Source: Christiangramia sediminis (GTDB lineage Bacteria > Bacteroidota > Bacteroidia > Flavobacteriales > Flavobacteriaceae). From it: a stretch of DNA of 64,000 nucleotides. The stretch lies in NCBI RefSeq assembly GCF_020552705.1, contig NZ_JAJBZG010000005.1:62001-126000 (forward strand), in the 5' to 3' direction. Made by a program: the position numbers and the translations under genes. Under the pieces are notes generated by a model. The model did no database searches. It was given only the letters and a program-made list of their open reading frames with translations, and was not told the origin of the DNA. Positions 44,424-54,628 of this stretch are shown here, piece by piece. The first letter of the stretch is position 1. Each line of letters begins with the position of its first letter.

Positions 44424-45257
44424 ATGAAAACTATTTTAGTTCCTGTAGATTTTTCAGAACATTCTGAATATGCCCTTGAAGTGGCCGCCAGTATTGCCAA
44501 GAAAAAGGATGCCGAGATTATAGTGATGCATATGATGGGGCTTGCAGATTCGTTTCTTACCAAAGATGAAAAGCAAGAAGTTTTCAATGCTATCTACTTT
44601 ATGAAACTCACCAAACAACGATTTGATAAATTACTTGACAAAGATTACCTGAAAGGAATTGATGTTTCTCAGGTCGTAAAAACCCATAAAGATTTTACAG
44701 AAATAAATGAGATCATAGATGAATATGGAGCCGATCTTATTGTGATGGGTTCAAATGGTGTTGCCGGTGTTAAAGAGGTTTTTGTAGGCTCAAACACCGA
44801 AAAAGTAGTACGCTATTCAGAAATACCCGTTTTGGTTATAAAGGATAGAACTCCTGCATTTAATATTAAGAAGGCTGTTTTTGTAACCGATTTTCAATTA
44901 GAAACTCTTGATTCATTTATCAGAGCAAGAGAATTCTTTAAAATATTTGATGTGCGACCCCAGGTACTGTTTATCAATATTCCTGAAAAATTCATGAGCA
45001 CCCGGGAAATGGAATTAAAGGCCTATAATTTCCTGGTAGATGCAGGATTGGATAACAGTAAATTTAAAGATGAAATTCATTTTTATGATGACTATACCGC
45101 TGAAAAAGGAATTTTTAATTATTGTGCTAAATCCAAGGTAGATGTGGTAGCGATCTCTACTCACGGACGCACAGGCCTGGGACATTTCTTCCTGGGAAGT
45201 ATGGGAGAGGATATTGCCAATCACGCCAATATTCCTGTGATCACTTTTAAAATATAA
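44424..45257 (+). CDS. Two-domain universal stress protein
   Basis: 277 residues made of two USP domains. The first ends in VMGSNGVAGVKEVFVGSNTEKVVRYSEIPVLVIKD and the second in STHGRTGLGHFFLGSMGEDIANHANIPVITFKI. Both keep the GxxGx9G(S/T) ATP-binding motif, unlike the other USP in this cluster. Divergent from the PAS kinase, with site D between them. Confidence 0.92.
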   Translation: MKTILVPVDFSEHSEYALEVAASIAKKKDAEIIVMHMMGLADSFLTKDEKQEVFNAIYFMKLTKQRFDKLLDKDYLKGIDVSQVVKTHKDFTEINEIIDEYGADLIVMGSNGVAGVKEVFVGSNTEKVVRYSEIPVLVIKDRTPAFNIKKAVFVTDFQLETLDSFIRAREFFKIFDVRPQVLFINIPEKFMSTREMELKAYNFLVDAGLDNSKFKDEIHFYDDYTAEKGIFNYCAKSKVDVVAISTHGRTGLGHFFLGSMGEDIANHANIPVITFKI

Positions 45258-45308
45258 GATTAGGACACCTGGCTTTTTTCTGCGGAAGTAATTGTAGAGG
45301 CCTTTTAA

Positions 45309-46400
45309 ATGGATTTTGATATGAGAATCCTATTTATAATCATACTTTTTTTACATCTACTAATTCACCTAATAGGTTTTGGCAAGGCTTACCATTGGTT
45401 CAACGTTAATGAAATCCCGCTGATTTCAAAATCTCAGGGTTTTTTATGGTTACTGGTCTCAATTTTATTGCTCGCAACAATTATAATGTTCCTTCTAAAA
45501 AAGCCTCTGTGGATCATCACTGCAATTCCCGTTATTATAATATCCCAGACCCTAATAATCCTTAATTGGCACGAAGCTAAATTTGGAAGCCTTTTTAATA
45601 TCATCATTCTTATAGCGGGCATTTTATCTTTTGCTGGATGGCGATTTGAAAATTCCTTTAAGAAAGACAAGGTAAATTCTATAATATCATCCCCGCTTAC
45701 GAATGAGATAATTGCCAAATCTGACGTTGCGCATTTACCCGAGGCTGTTCAGCGTTATATAACAACTTCTGGTTTTCTGGGAAAACCGAAAATAGAAAAT
45801 TTTCAGGTCAAATTTTCTGGCAAGATGCGCGAACAGGGAAAGAAATGGTTTAGCTTTAAATCTGAACAGTTGAATACTGTTCAGGCACCGGCGAGATATT
45901 TCTTTATGCGCGCTAACTTCAATGGTATTCCAACTAAAGGCTATCATAAGTATACTGGCAGTTCAGCCCAGATGACCATAAAACCTTTATCAATATTCAG
46001 TATTATTGATCTTAGTTCTGAAGAATTATTGGTTTCAGAAATGGTTACTTATTTAAATGACATTTGCCTTTTTGCTCCCGGGGCTCTCATCAACGATCAA
46101 TTTACCTGGGAGGAAACGGATAAAAACAGGGTTAAGGTTATTTTTACCAATTACGGAAAATCTGTTTCTGCAATTTTGGAGTTTAACGAGAAAGATCAAT
46201 TGGTGAATTTCTTTTCTAACGACCGTTATTCGGTAAACCTAATGAAGAAATTTATGTTCTCTACGCCGGTTGGCAGCTACAAATTTTTTAATAGTTACCA
46301 CCTGGCCAGCTATGGGGAAGCTATATGGCATTATCCTGAAGAAGATTTTGTATATGGTAAATTTGACGTTCTGGAGATAAAATATAATCTAAAAGAATAA
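45309..46400 (+). CDS. Membrane protein with DUF6544-like C-terminal domain
   Basis: 363 residues. Four membrane segments cover about residues 1-115; a soluble domain follows from about 130 (LPEAVQRYITTSGFLGKPKIENFQVKFSGKMR), which resembles the DUF6544 family. Function unknown. An in-frame ATG five codons on (MRILFIII) is an equally good start. It converges with deoD, with 7 bases between the stops. Confidence 0.75.
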   Translation: MDFDMRILFIIILFLHLLIHLIGFGKAYHWFNVNEIPLISKSQGFLWLLVSILLLATIIMFLLKKPLWIITAIPVIIISQTLIILNWHEAKFGSLFNIIILIAGILSFAGWRFENSFKKDKVNSIISSPLTNEIIAKSDVAHLPEAVQRYITTSGFLGKPKIENFQVKFSGKMREQGKKWFSFKSEQLNTVQAPARYFFMRANFNGIPTKGYHKYTGSSAQMTIKPLSIFSIIDLSSEELLVSEMVTYLNDICLFAPGALINDQFTWEETDKNRVKVIFTNYGKSVSAILEFNEKDQLVNFFSNDRYSVNLMKKFMFSTPVGSYKFFNSYHLASYGEAIWHYPEEDFVYGKFDVLEIKYNLKE

Positions 46401-46407
46401 GAGATCA

Positions 46408-47106
46408 TCAATCCAAATTGAGAGCTATCTCTACCATTTCTCCCAACTTTTTTTCACGCATTTCAGCTGAAATTTCCTCTCCATTTACCAAAGAATCTGA
46501 AATGGTAAGTATAGACAAGGCATTAACTCCAAATTTCGCCGCGAGTGTATAGATTCCGGCGGTTTCCATTTCGGCACACAGCACTCCGTGAGCAGCCCAT
46601 TTCTTATAATAATCGGGATCATCATCGTAAAATATATCTGAAGATAAAACATTACCAGCTTTAAAATCTATGCCTTTTTCTTTCGCATAATCAACAGCTT
46701 TTAACAGGAGATCAAAACTTGCGGTAGGAGCAAAATCTGCATCCTTAAAGGTAATCCTGTTCAAACCTGAATTAGTAGATGCAGACATGGCAATAACTAT
46801 ATCCAGCAATCTGAGATCTGGCTGAAATGCGCCGGCACTTCCAACCCGTATAAGGTTTTTAACCTGGTAATCTTTAATAAGTTCATGGCAATAGATCATC
46901 GCTGAAGGAATTCCCATTCCCGTTCCCTGGACTGAGATTCTTCTACCATTATAAGTCCCGGTATATCCCAGCATTCCCCGAATTTTATTATAGCACACTG
47001 TATTTTCGAGGAAAGTTTCTGCAATCCATTTGGCGCGCAATGGATCTCCCGGAAGCAGAACTGTTTCCGCTATGTCTCCTTTTTTAGCTTCAATATGCAA
47101 ACTCAT
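46408..47106 (-). CDS. deoD: Purine-nucleoside phosphorylase, DeoD type
   Basis: 232 residues, the usual length of the hexameric DeoD family. [33 protein letters not shown] gives the phosphate-binding region, [17 protein letters not shown] and VGSAGAF the active-site loops, and [15 protein letters not shown] the ribose-binding Glu and SDSL motif. Cleaves purine (deoxy)ribonucleosides. Eleven bases after deoC, with which it channels deoxyribose 1-phosphate to central metabolism (a phosphopentomutase is also needed and not seen here). Confidence 0.96.
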   Translation of the reverse strand: MSLHIEAKKGDIAETVLLPGDPLRAKWIAETFLENTVCYNKIRGMLGYTGTYNGRRISVQGTGMGIPSAMIYCHELIKDYQVKNLIRVGSAGAFQPDLRLLDIVIAMSASTNSGLNRITFKDADFAPTASFDLLLKAVDYAKEKGIDFKAGNVLSSDIFYDDDPDYYKKWAAHGVLCAEMETAGIYTLAAKFGVNALSILTISDSLVNGEEISAEMREKKLGEMVEIALNLD

Positions 47107-47117
47107 CTGCTGTGTTT

Positions 47118-47759
47118 TTATGAAATGATTTTTATTCCTGAAGAAGTTCCAATACGCTTTACTCCCAAACTAATATACTCCCTCGCTGTTTCAGCATCTC
47201 TGATTCCTCCAGAAGCTTTTATTTTCACTTTATCACCTACAACCCCTTTCATGATCTTCACATCCTTAAGACTTGCTCCACGACTACCAAAGCCAGTGGA
47301 TGTTTTAACAAAGTCGGCTCCGGCATTCATAACAATTTCACTTGCGATACCAATTTCCTTATCGGTGAGATAACAGGTTTCAATGATGACCTTCAGAATT
47401 TTACTACCAATCGCTTTTTTTATGCTTTCGATTTCAGACCCCACAAACTCATATTTTTCATCTTTAAAAAAACCTAAGTTCATTACCATATCTATTTCAT
47501 CTGCACCATCCAAAATCGCAGTTTCTGCTTCAGTAATTTTAGATTTAGTAGAACTGGCTCCTAAAGGAAAACCAATGGTCGCTGCAATTAAAACAGCTGA
47601 ATCATCAAGGTATTTCCTGGCTATTTTAAGGTTACCACTATTAACGCAAACTGCATAAAATTTATATTGTTTTGCTTCAGCACAGAGGTTTTCTATCTCC
47701 TTCTGGGTGGCATTAGCTGCCAGTAGCGTTTGGTCTATATAGCTAGCAAGATCTTCCAT
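47118..47759 (-). CDS. deoC: Deoxyribose-phosphate aldolase
   Basis: 213 residues, a class I aldolase. The Schiff-base Lys is in [15 protein letters not shown] and the second Lys in [29 protein letters not shown] is also family-typical. Splits deoxyribose 5-phosphate into glyceraldehyde 3-phosphate and acetaldehyde. Its ATG directly abuts the stop of the upstream DUF4403-like gene, so one transcript is likely. Confidence 0.95.
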   Translation of the reverse strand: MEDLASYIDQTLLAANATQKEIENLCAEAKQYKFYAVCVNSGNLKIARKYLDDSAVLIAATIGFPLGASSTKSKITEAETAILDGADEIDMVMNLGFFKDEKYEFVGSEIESIKKAIGSKILKVIIETCYLTDKEIGIASEIVMNAGADFVKTSTGFGSRGASLKDVKIMKGVVGDKVKIKASGGIRDAETAREYISLGVKRIGTSSGIKIIS

Positions 47760-48389
47760 CTAAAAATCCAGTTTAGTAAGCTCTACTATACCTGTTCCTT
47801 TAACGGTTACTGAAACCCATAGATCGGCGTCTCCTGCCTTAAGGTTAGATAATTCCATATTTTCCAAAGTTCCTATAAGATGAATTCCCTCCTTTGCTTC
47901 AAGTTTATTTTCAAGCTTTTCATTTAGTGATTTTATATGTTCCTCGATATGAGGCATAAAATCGAAATTCATTTTTCTTTTAAGCTTATCATACATCCAC
48001 TTGTTCACCACCGTTTCCAGCACCTGATCTGCTATCCAGTTCTTTGTCTTACCATCTACTTTATAATCCTGTAAAGAAATTCTTTGTTCTTCTTTATGCA
48101 GCTTCAAAGCAGCGTGAAATAGAATTTTGACCCGTTTATTCTTAAAAAGACTTGTGAGGGTTTGAATATCTATATTAAGGCAAAGATCAAAACCTTCCAG
48201 TTCGCTCTGTCCAATAGTCACATCCAGGATCTGAGCATAGTTCGACTTTTCACCGTCAGAACCTTCTTTGCTGATGATCTCCCCGATCATTTTAGACCGA
48301 AGAAATTTATCCAGAACGGGATAGCCTATTTTTACCGGGATGGTTACATTAACATTGGTATCTGAAATTTTCTCAATTTTTTCCATCAT
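47760..48389 (-). CDS. DUF4403-like protein, half length
   Basis: 209 residues with no signal peptide. MNFDFMPHIEEHIKSLNEKLENKLEAKEGIHLIGTLENMELSNL and DLWVSVTVKGTGIVEL resemble the repeat unit of DUF4403, a lipid-binding (TULIP/SMP-like) group. Full DUF4403 proteins usually hold two such halves; this one has a single unit. It sits at the head of the deoC-deoD operon. No function is assignable. Confidence 0.65.
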   Translation of the reverse strand: MMEKIEKISDTNVNVTIPVKIGYPVLDKFLRSKMIGEIISKEGSDGEKSNYAQILDVTIGQSELEGFDLCLNIDIQTLTSLFKNKRVKILFHAALKLHKEEQRISLQDYKVDGKTKNWIADQVLETVVNKWMYDKLKRKMNFDFMPHIEEHIKSLNEKLENKLEAKEGIHLIGTLENMELSNLKAGDADLWVSVTVKGTGIVELTKLDF

Positions 48390-48499
48390 CTACAATAATC
48401 TCTTTAATTTTTGCTTTTAAGTAAGGTAAATAAAAGATATGCATAAGCAGAACAGGAAACGAATTTTAATAGATAATTATAATTTTGGCACTTAATGAA

Positions 48500-48530
48500 A
48501 AAACCTCCCGTTAGCCCGGAAGGTTTTTTT
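48500..48530. terminator. Hairpin with T-run (bidirectional)
   Basis: AACCTCC pairs with GGAAGGTT (one bulge) between A- and T-runs. It lies upstream of the DUF4403 gene and downstream of the lipoprotein gene, with a second terminator 120 bases on. Confidence 0.6.
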
Positions 48531-48649
48531 CTGGCAATTCAATTTTGAAATTGTAGGTTAAACAGCACATTATTTCTACCCTACATTGAAATAACGTACT
48601 CAATTTCTACTTTTAGAATTACTATTACTAAAATAAGCATTGACTAAGC
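48531..48649. other. Spacer between two terminators
   Basis: 119 bases bounded by hairpins on both sides. No reading frame is seen. A small RNA could fit here, but there is no direct sign of one. Confidence 0.3.
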
Positions 48650-48682
48650 ATAAAAAAATACCCATTTAAGGGTATTTTTTAG
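48650..48682. terminator. Terminator of the 48.7 kb lipoprotein gene
   Basis: AAAAATACCC / GGGTATTTTT with an ATTTAA loop, 10 bases from the stop codon of the minus-strand lipoprotein gene. Confidence 0.75.
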
Positions 48683-48690
48683 ATTATATA

Positions 48691-49248
48691 TTAGTCAGCA
48701 GTAACTTCATATAGATCGCCTTCGAAGCTACCGGTTAATGTTTTACCATCGGCGAAGTTTAAAGTATAATCCAAAGAATAAATACTTCCAGACCTGCTCA
48801 GAACAACCTCAGCTTCAACAGCTTCTTTCAGGCTCCCTTCATCTAAATTAAAATTATAATCTTCTGAGAAATCGGCAAAGGTGATTCCGAAATCACTTTC
48901 CCCATTGCTTAACTTATAAGTACCTTCTTTTAATTCTGAAGACTGGGAAGTCCACATTTCAAAATAAAGAACCTCACCCCTACCATTAATTTCTTCATTT
49001 TCGAAATCAATATCGAAATCATCTGACAGGAGATCTATATCAAAATTATACACTCCTTCATCCCCCTGACCAAATTCAGCGACCACTCCCTGGGTGAAGT
49101 TAAATGTTCTTCCGTCATAAGTCGCGTTTCCATTACCACTTCCGCCTCCGTCGTCGTCATTTGGTGCATCGTCATCTTCGCTACAAGCAGAGAAAGACAG
49201 CAGCGTTAGAAGAAGAAAGAAAATTCTGGGTAAAAAATAATTTTTCAT
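48691..49248 (-). CDS. Acidic lipoprotein of unknown function
   Basis: 185 residues. The lipoprotein signal ends in LLSFSAC, and an Asp/Gly-rich linker (EDDDAPNDDDGGGSGNGN) is followed by a beta-rich domain with many acidic residues (FDIDLLSDDFDIDFENEEINGRGEVLYFEMW). Not related to a known family as far as I can see. It is transcribed alone. Confidence 0.75.
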   Translation of the reverse strand: MKNYFLPRIFFLLLTLLSFSACSEDDDAPNDDDGGGSGNGNATYDGRTFNFTQGVVAEFGQGDEGVYNFDIDLLSDDFDIDFENEEINGRGEVLYFEMWTSQSSELKEGTYKLSNGESDFGITFADFSEDYNFNLDEGSLKEAVEAEVVLSRSGSIYSLDYTLNFADGKTLTGSFEGDLYEVTAD

Positions 49249-49365
49249 TTTACTATAATTTATTGGTTATATCTTAAACAAAATTATAGCGTTTTAAAAA
49301 ATAATAAAATACCCATTTCAAGGTAATTTTAGACTTATCGAATGATTGTTTGGAAAAGAAAAAGG

Positions 49366-49402
49366 GGTCGATTTCCCTACAAGACCGAACCCCTTTATTT
49401 TT
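49366..49402 (-). terminator. Terminator after the amidohydrolase gene
   Basis: Minus-strand stem from AAAGGGGTCG paired with CGAACCCCTTT (49371-49401), followed on the minus strand by T-rich sequence. It lies about 140 bases past the amidohydrolase stop. Confidence 0.6.
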
Positions 49403-49540
49403 AACTAAATTCTATAACAAATATATTTTTATATTCTCATGAACATTAGCTCTAATAATTTAATTATTAGCATTATACATTATTAAACAATTTTAACGTT
49501 TAAAGATCTATTAATATCAAAAATTGACCGTTTCATCATA

Positions 49541-50968
49541 TTAATTTTTAAAATCTTCAGCATCTCTGACATTTCTCAGGATCCCTTTTCGCATTACATG
49601 AGAAATAGACCTGAGATTAGAAATATTTGCAGAGGGATCTTTTTCCAGGACTATCAGGTCTGCTATTTTTCCAGCTTCTAATGTACCAAAATCATCCAGT
49701 CGCTCCATTGCCAGTGCACCATTACGTGTGGCCATTACTATTAGATCACTAGGAGGAATCCCGGCTTCCTGCATTGCTTCAATTTCATTATAATAAGAAA
49801 TTCCATGTAATGTTCCTGGATTACCGGCATCTGTCCCTACTACGATCGTTCCGCCCTCATCATAGACCTTTTTAAGATTGGCCAGCATATTTTTCTTTCT
49901 TTTCTTCAAGCCTTCATCCATTGTTTCCAAACCGCCTTCCATTGCTTCTACACGTTCCTCACTAAGAATTTTTCTAAATTCAGCTGCATTCTCAAGCATA
50001 TGTCTGGTTTTCGAATCTACCACCTGGTTTTGATCGTCAATTACAAAATCTTCTCCTAAGACAGCTTTGAAAGTATTATAATACCCTCTGGCAACCACTA
50101 TGGTAGGATTATAAATTGTTTTGTTTGCTTTCATTAATTGGATAAATTCATCGTCAATCAAAGTATCTTCAACACTATGCACCAAAAGTTCAGCACCTAA
50201 TTTCATCGCCATTTTCGCTTCGGAAAGATTGGTCGCATGAGCGATCATTTTATTATCCTGGTTTTTTATTTCCTCTGCGACCGCATTGATATTTTTGAGG
50301 AATTCTTCATCGCCAGGACTAAATCCCCAAATTTTGATACCCGTAGTACCTGCTTTTGAATTTTCTCTTACCGCATTACGTCCCTGTTCTTCTGAGCCCA
50401 GATGAACAAATGTACTTTCACCATTTACATCAAATATCCCGATCATCTGCTCTGGAGCCGGTGTAATAAGTCGTCCGGCTGAGGCTGTATGAGGAGCAAG
50501 CGGATTCATATCATTATTCTTCTGAAAATCCAGTGTCCACATATAATCCCCAACATCATAAACTGCAGTAATTCCTGAACGTAAATATGATTGATAATAC
50601 CTTTCAGGATTATTTTTCTGATATTTTATTACCTCTTCTAGTGGAATTGAATCCCTTAGGTCGGCAGCATCCGGGCGGGAGTCAAAGAATCCGGTCTGAA
50701 AAAAATGTATGTGTGCATCTACAAGTCCCGGCATTATATACTTTCCTGAAACATCTATTATCTGGGTATTTTCCGGGATTTCAGTCTCACTATTTCCAAC
50801 ATGAGTGATCTTGTCATTGTTAATAATAATTACAGCATTTTGGATACTTTCACCATTTCCATCATATAAAGTAGCTCCCTTTAAGGCTACAGAAGAAATT
50901 CCGTTTTGTGCAATAGAATTGCAAGTGAAGAATAAGATGAAGAACTGGAATAATAATCTGTATTTCAT
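49541..50968 (-). CDS. Secreted amidohydrolase-superfamily metalloenzyme
   Basis: 475 residues with a signal peptide (FFILFFTCNSIAQ). Metal-binding motif DAHIHF sits near residue 84, a carboxylation/second-site region around AAGTTGIKIWG, MIAHATN and LLVHSVED, and GTDAGNPGTLHGI provides the conserved Asp. IADLIVLEKDP at the C-terminus is the classic amidohydrolase sandwich strand. The fold covers imidazolonepropionase-like and prolidase-like enzymes; the substrate is unknown. Periplasmic. Confidence 0.9.
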   Translation of the reverse strand: MKYRLLFQFFILFFTCNSIAQNGISSVALKGATLYDGNGESIQNAVIIINNDKITHVGNSETEIPENTQIIDVSGKYIMPGLVDAHIHFFQTGFFDSRPDAADLRDSIPLEEVIKYQKNNPERYYQSYLRSGITAVYDVGDYMWTLDFQKNNDMNPLAPHTASAGRLITPAPEQMIGIFDVNGESTFVHLGSEEQGRNAVRENSKAGTTGIKIWGFSPGDEEFLKNINAVAEEIKNQDNKMIAHATNLSEAKMAMKLGAELLVHSVEDTLIDDEFIQLMKANKTIYNPTIVVARGYYNTFKAVLGEDFVIDDQNQVVDSKTRHMLENAAEFRKILSEERVEAMEGGLETMDEGLKKRKKNMLANLKKVYDEGGTIVVGTDAGNPGTLHGISYYNEIEAMQEAGIPPSDLIVMATRNGALAMERLDDFGTLEAGKIADLIVLEKDPSANISNLRSISHVMRKGILRNVRDAEDFKN

Positions 50969-51194
50969 AGTAAACAGGATTAATTAATAAGATCTAGGTA
51001 ATTTACAATTATTAATAATAGAACTTGAAAATGACAGTTTATTAGTTAAAATTGAGATATCTATTCATTTTATTAAAATCTATTCACTTTTTTGTTCTTA
51101 AAATCATTAAAATTTGATAAAATCCTGTAAAATAGCCGTTATTAATAAATTTTTACACACATTGCTAAGATATCAACAATAACCACGCATAATT

Positions 51195-52772
51195 ATGGAG
51201 CCTTATAACCATGCAAAAAATTCTCATCATCAACTAGATGCTAGTGAATTAATTAAGATTATAGAAGAAAAGAAAGAAGGTAAAAGAACAGATTCTGGGA
51301 GCATTGCTATTAATACCGGTGAATTTACCGGCAGATCTCCTAAAGATCGGTTTATTGTAGAGGAAAGTATTACGAAAGAGAAAGTGAACTGGGGCGAAAT
51401 AAATCTTCCCATCTCTGCTGAAAATTATAAAAAATTAAAGAAAGACGTTCTCCAATATCTTGAAGATAAAGAGATCTATACCAGGTATGCCAATGCAGGA
51501 GCCCTGGAAAAATATCAATTAAAGCTAGAGGTGATCACAGAATATGCCTGGTCAAATCTTTTCGCTTATAATATGTTCATCAGACCTACAGAAAAAGAGC
51601 TGGAAAATTTTGAAAAAGACTGGACAGTCATTGATGCACCGGGTTTTATGGCAGATCCAGCGCTACATGGAACCAGACAGTCAAACTTTGCCATATTATG
51701 TTTTTCTGAAAAAACAGTTTTAATTGGGGGTACTGGTTATACCGGAGAAATTAAAAAAGGAATTTTCTCGGCATTAAATTTTATACTACCTACTGAACAT
51801 AACGTATTACCAATGCACTGCTCTGCCAACGTTGGTGAGAATAATGATACCGCTATATTCTTTGGCCTTTCGGGAACCGGAAAAACTACTTTATCTGCCG
51901 ATCCCAGTAGAAAACTGATCGGAGATGATGAACATGGCTGGACCCCGGAAGATAAAATTTTCAATTTTGAAGGGGGCTGCTATGCAAAAGTGATTAACCT
52001 GAGCAAAGAGTCAGAACCAGATATTTATAATGCTATTCGGGAAGGTGCCTTACTTGAAAACGTGATCGTGAAGGATGGGAAAGTTGATTTTTCAGATACT
52101 TCCATCACTCAAAACACACGGGTGAGTTACCCAATTCATCATATAGATAACATTAAAATCCCTTCTGTTGGTGAGAATCCTGAAAATATATTCTTTTTAA
52201 CCGCAGATGCCTTTGGCGTCTTACCTCCTGTTTCAAAACTTACCGCACATCAGGCGGCTTATCATTTTATTTCAGGATATACCTCAAAAATTGCAGGAAC
52301 TGAGGCCGGGATAGATGAGCCTGTACCTTCATTTTCCGCATGCTTTGGAGCACCATTTATGCCGCTTCATCCAACTGTTTACGCGGAGATGCTTAGTGAT
52401 AAAATTAAAAAAAGCGGTGCGAATGTCTGGCTTATTAATACCGGATGGACCGGCGGTGCCTATGGAGTTGGGTCCAGGATTCAGTTAAAATATACCCGGG
52501 CGATGTTAAATGCAATTCTGGAAGGAAAACTTGATAAAACTTATTCTTATGAAAAATATCATATACATTCCGTGTTTGGAGTTGCACAGCCAAGGTCCTG
52601 TCCTGGAGTACCTGATAAGGTATTAAGCCCAAGAGCAACCTGGGCTAATGATGAAGCTTACTACAAAGCAGCATTTAAACTTTCAAATGCTTTCAGAAAG
52701 AATTTTGAAAAATTTGAGTCTTACGCCAATGAAGAAATAAGACGTGGAGGACCTCAGCGATTTGACTTTTAG
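51195..52772 (+). CDS. pckA: Phosphoenolpyruvate carboxykinase (ATP)
   Basis: 525 residues, normal length. P-loop in IFFGLSGTGKTTLSADP, substrate loop FEGGCYAKVI, metal and oxaloacetate motifs HCSANVGEN (His) and GDDEHGW, plus NTGWTGGAYGVG. First step of gluconeogenesis from oxaloacetate. It starts with ATG at 51195 after a 226-base AT-rich upstream region and is transcribed alone. Confidence 0.97.
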   Translation: MEPYNHAKNSHHQLDASELIKIIEEKKEGKRTDSGSIAINTGEFTGRSPKDRFIVEESITKEKVNWGEINLPISAENYKKLKKDVLQYLEDKEIYTRYANAGALEKYQLKLEVITEYAWSNLFAYNMFIRPTEKELENFEKDWTVIDAPGFMADPALHGTRQSNFAILCFSEKTVLIGGTGYTGEIKKGIFSALNFILPTEHNVLPMHCSANVGENNDTAIFFGLSGTGKTTLSADPSRKLIGDDEHGWTPEDKIFNFEGGCYAKVINLSKESEPDIYNAIREGALLENVIVKDGKVDFSDTSITQNTRVSYPIHHIDNIKIPSVGENPENIFFLTADAFGVLPPVSKLTAHQAAYHFISGYTSKIAGTEAGIDEPVPSFSACFGAPFMPLHPTVYAEMLSDKIKKSGANVWLINTGWTGGAYGVGSRIQLKYTRAMLNAILEGKLDKTYSYEKYHIHSVFGVAQPRSCPGVPDKVLSPRATWANDEAYYKAAFKLSNAFRKNFEKFESYANEEIRRGGPQRFDF

Positions 52773-52940
52773 ATCACCTGCAAATATTATTAATGTACTG
52801 CTCTTCTAAAACAATCTACGAGCAATTCAGTAAGGACCGATTTTAATAGATAATCGTGAATTTTGTAATTCCGGAAAGGGGTACATTTTTAAGACAACTG
52901 GTAGAAGGTTTCGAAATAGAATAATTTAAAGAGCACATTA

Positions 52941-54419
52941 TTGAAGTTTAGTAAGAACATATTTTTGATCCTGGGACCGGTTTTATTTCTGATCCTGCAA
53001 AGTATTGGTGGCCCTGAAGGAATGCCCGAACCGGCTTATGATGTATTGTGTGCCACTATATGGATAGCTTTATGGTGGGTAACCGAAGCAGTCCCTATTG
53101 CTGTTACCGCCCTACTCCCCATTATATTGTTTCCATTAACTGGTGCCCTGGAACTCTCCACGACCACGGCTTCTTACGGTCATAAATATATCTTCCTGTA
53201 TATGGGAGGATTTATTCTGGCTATTGCCATAGAGAAATGGAACCTACATAAACGTATCGCGCTTCATATTATTAAACTCATTGGAACCAACGTAAAAAAT
53301 ATCATTCTGGGCTTTATGGTCGCAACTGCATTTTTATCTATGTGGATTTCTAATACCGCAACATCGGTAATGATGCTCCCCATTGGAATGTCTATAGTTT
53401 CTCAGTTAAAAGATAACCCGTCCACCAAACAGAATGAACATAGACTCTTTGGAAAAGCTTTGATGCTAAGTATTGCTTATAGCGCATCTATTGGGGGGAT
53501 TGCGACTTTAATCGGCACGCCTCCAAATCTTGTATTTGCAGGATATATTCAAGAAGTCTATAATATCGAAATTACTTTTTTCCAATGGCTGAAATTCGGA
53601 CTCCCCATTTCTATTACGTTATTGATAATTTCCTGGTTCTATATCACCCATATCGCCTTCAATTTTAAACAGAAAGAATTTCCCGGGGGAAAAGAAGAAA
53701 TCCAGCGACTTATCTCTGCCCTTGGACCCATGAAAAAGGAAGAAAAAATTGTAATGAGTGTATTTGTTCTCACAGCCATCTGCTGGATCACCAGATCTTT
53801 TATACTGGAGAAATTCCTTCCGGGAATAGACGATACCATTATTGCCATGATCGCGGGAATTAGCCTTTTTACTTTAAGTTCTGGTAAGGAAGGCCAACGA
53901 ATTATTAACTGGAAAGAAGCCGTGAAAATGCCCTGGGGCATCATCCTGCTTTTTGGTGGTGGTATGGCCCTGGCTTCTGGATTTGAAGTTACGGGACTGG
54001 CTCAATGGTTTGGGGTACAAATGACCTTACTCGATGCACTGCCGCTATTATTGCTGATTTTAATTGTGATCTTCAGTGTAAACTTTATCACTGAGCTCAC
54101 TTCAAACCTGGCCACTACTGCAATGCTTCTACCCATCCTGGCCCCTATTGCTTTAAAATTAGATTTGAATCCTTATATGCTCCTCGTGGCCACCACCGTA
54201 GCAGCTTCCTGTGCATTTATGTTACCCGTGGCCACGCCACCAAACGCCGTAGTATTTGGTTCTGGATATCTTCGCATCCCAGATATGGTTAGAACAGGTA
54301 TCTGGATGAATTTAATTTCAATCCTGATCCTGACCGCTATGGTATATCTCATGCTACCAATCCTTTGGGATTTTGATCCATTCGGATTCAGTGAACAATT
54401 TATTATAGAAAAACCATAA
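52941..54419 (+). CDS. DASS (SLC13) family sodium-coupled anion symporter
   Basis: 492 residues, about 11-12 membrane helices. Motifs typical of dicarboxylate or sulfate DASS proteins: SMWISNTATSVMMLPIGMSIV, ASIGGIATLIGTPPNLVFAGY, ELTSNLATTAMLLPILAPIA, ATPPNAVVFGSGYL. A TTG start at 52941 (LKFSKNIF) is used because a stop lies seven codons upstream and the next ATG would remove the first membrane helix. Substrate unknown; its position after pckA suggests C4-dicarboxylate uptake (inference). Confidence 0.92.
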   Translation: MKFSKNIFLILGPVLFLILQSIGGPEGMPEPAYDVLCATIWIALWWVTEAVPIAVTALLPIILFPLTGALELSTTTASYGHKYIFLYMGGFILAIAIEKWNLHKRIALHIIKLIGTNVKNIILGFMVATAFLSMWISNTATSVMMLPIGMSIVSQLKDNPSTKQNEHRLFGKALMLSIAYSASIGGIATLIGTPPNLVFAGYIQEVYNIEITFFQWLKFGLPISITLLIISWFYITHIAFNFKQKEFPGGKEEIQRLISALGPMKKEEKIVMSVFVLTAICWITRSFILEKFLPGIDDTIIAMIAGISLFTLSSGKEGQRIINWKEAVKMPWGIILLFGGGMALASGFEVTGLAQWFGVQMTLLDALPLLLLILIVIFSVNFITELTSNLATTAMLLPILAPIALKLDLNPYMLLVATTVAASCAFMLPVATPPNAVVFGSGYLRIPDMVRTGIWMNLISILILTAMVYLMLPILWDFDPFGFSEQFIIEKP

Positions 54420-54628
54420 TTCATGCAGAAGCATTATTTTACACTTTTCTAAAAAATAAAAAAGGTACTTATTTCGAGTGGCTTTTTTCTTTCAATTATA
54501 TAGCGACTTATTACTTATATCCCGGATTTGAATCCATTAAAGTAATTTTGTTTAAAGTTTAGTTAATATAATTAAACAATATTGTAATTGTCTCTATATT
54601 AGACTCATAATCAAAAAAAATATGGTCT

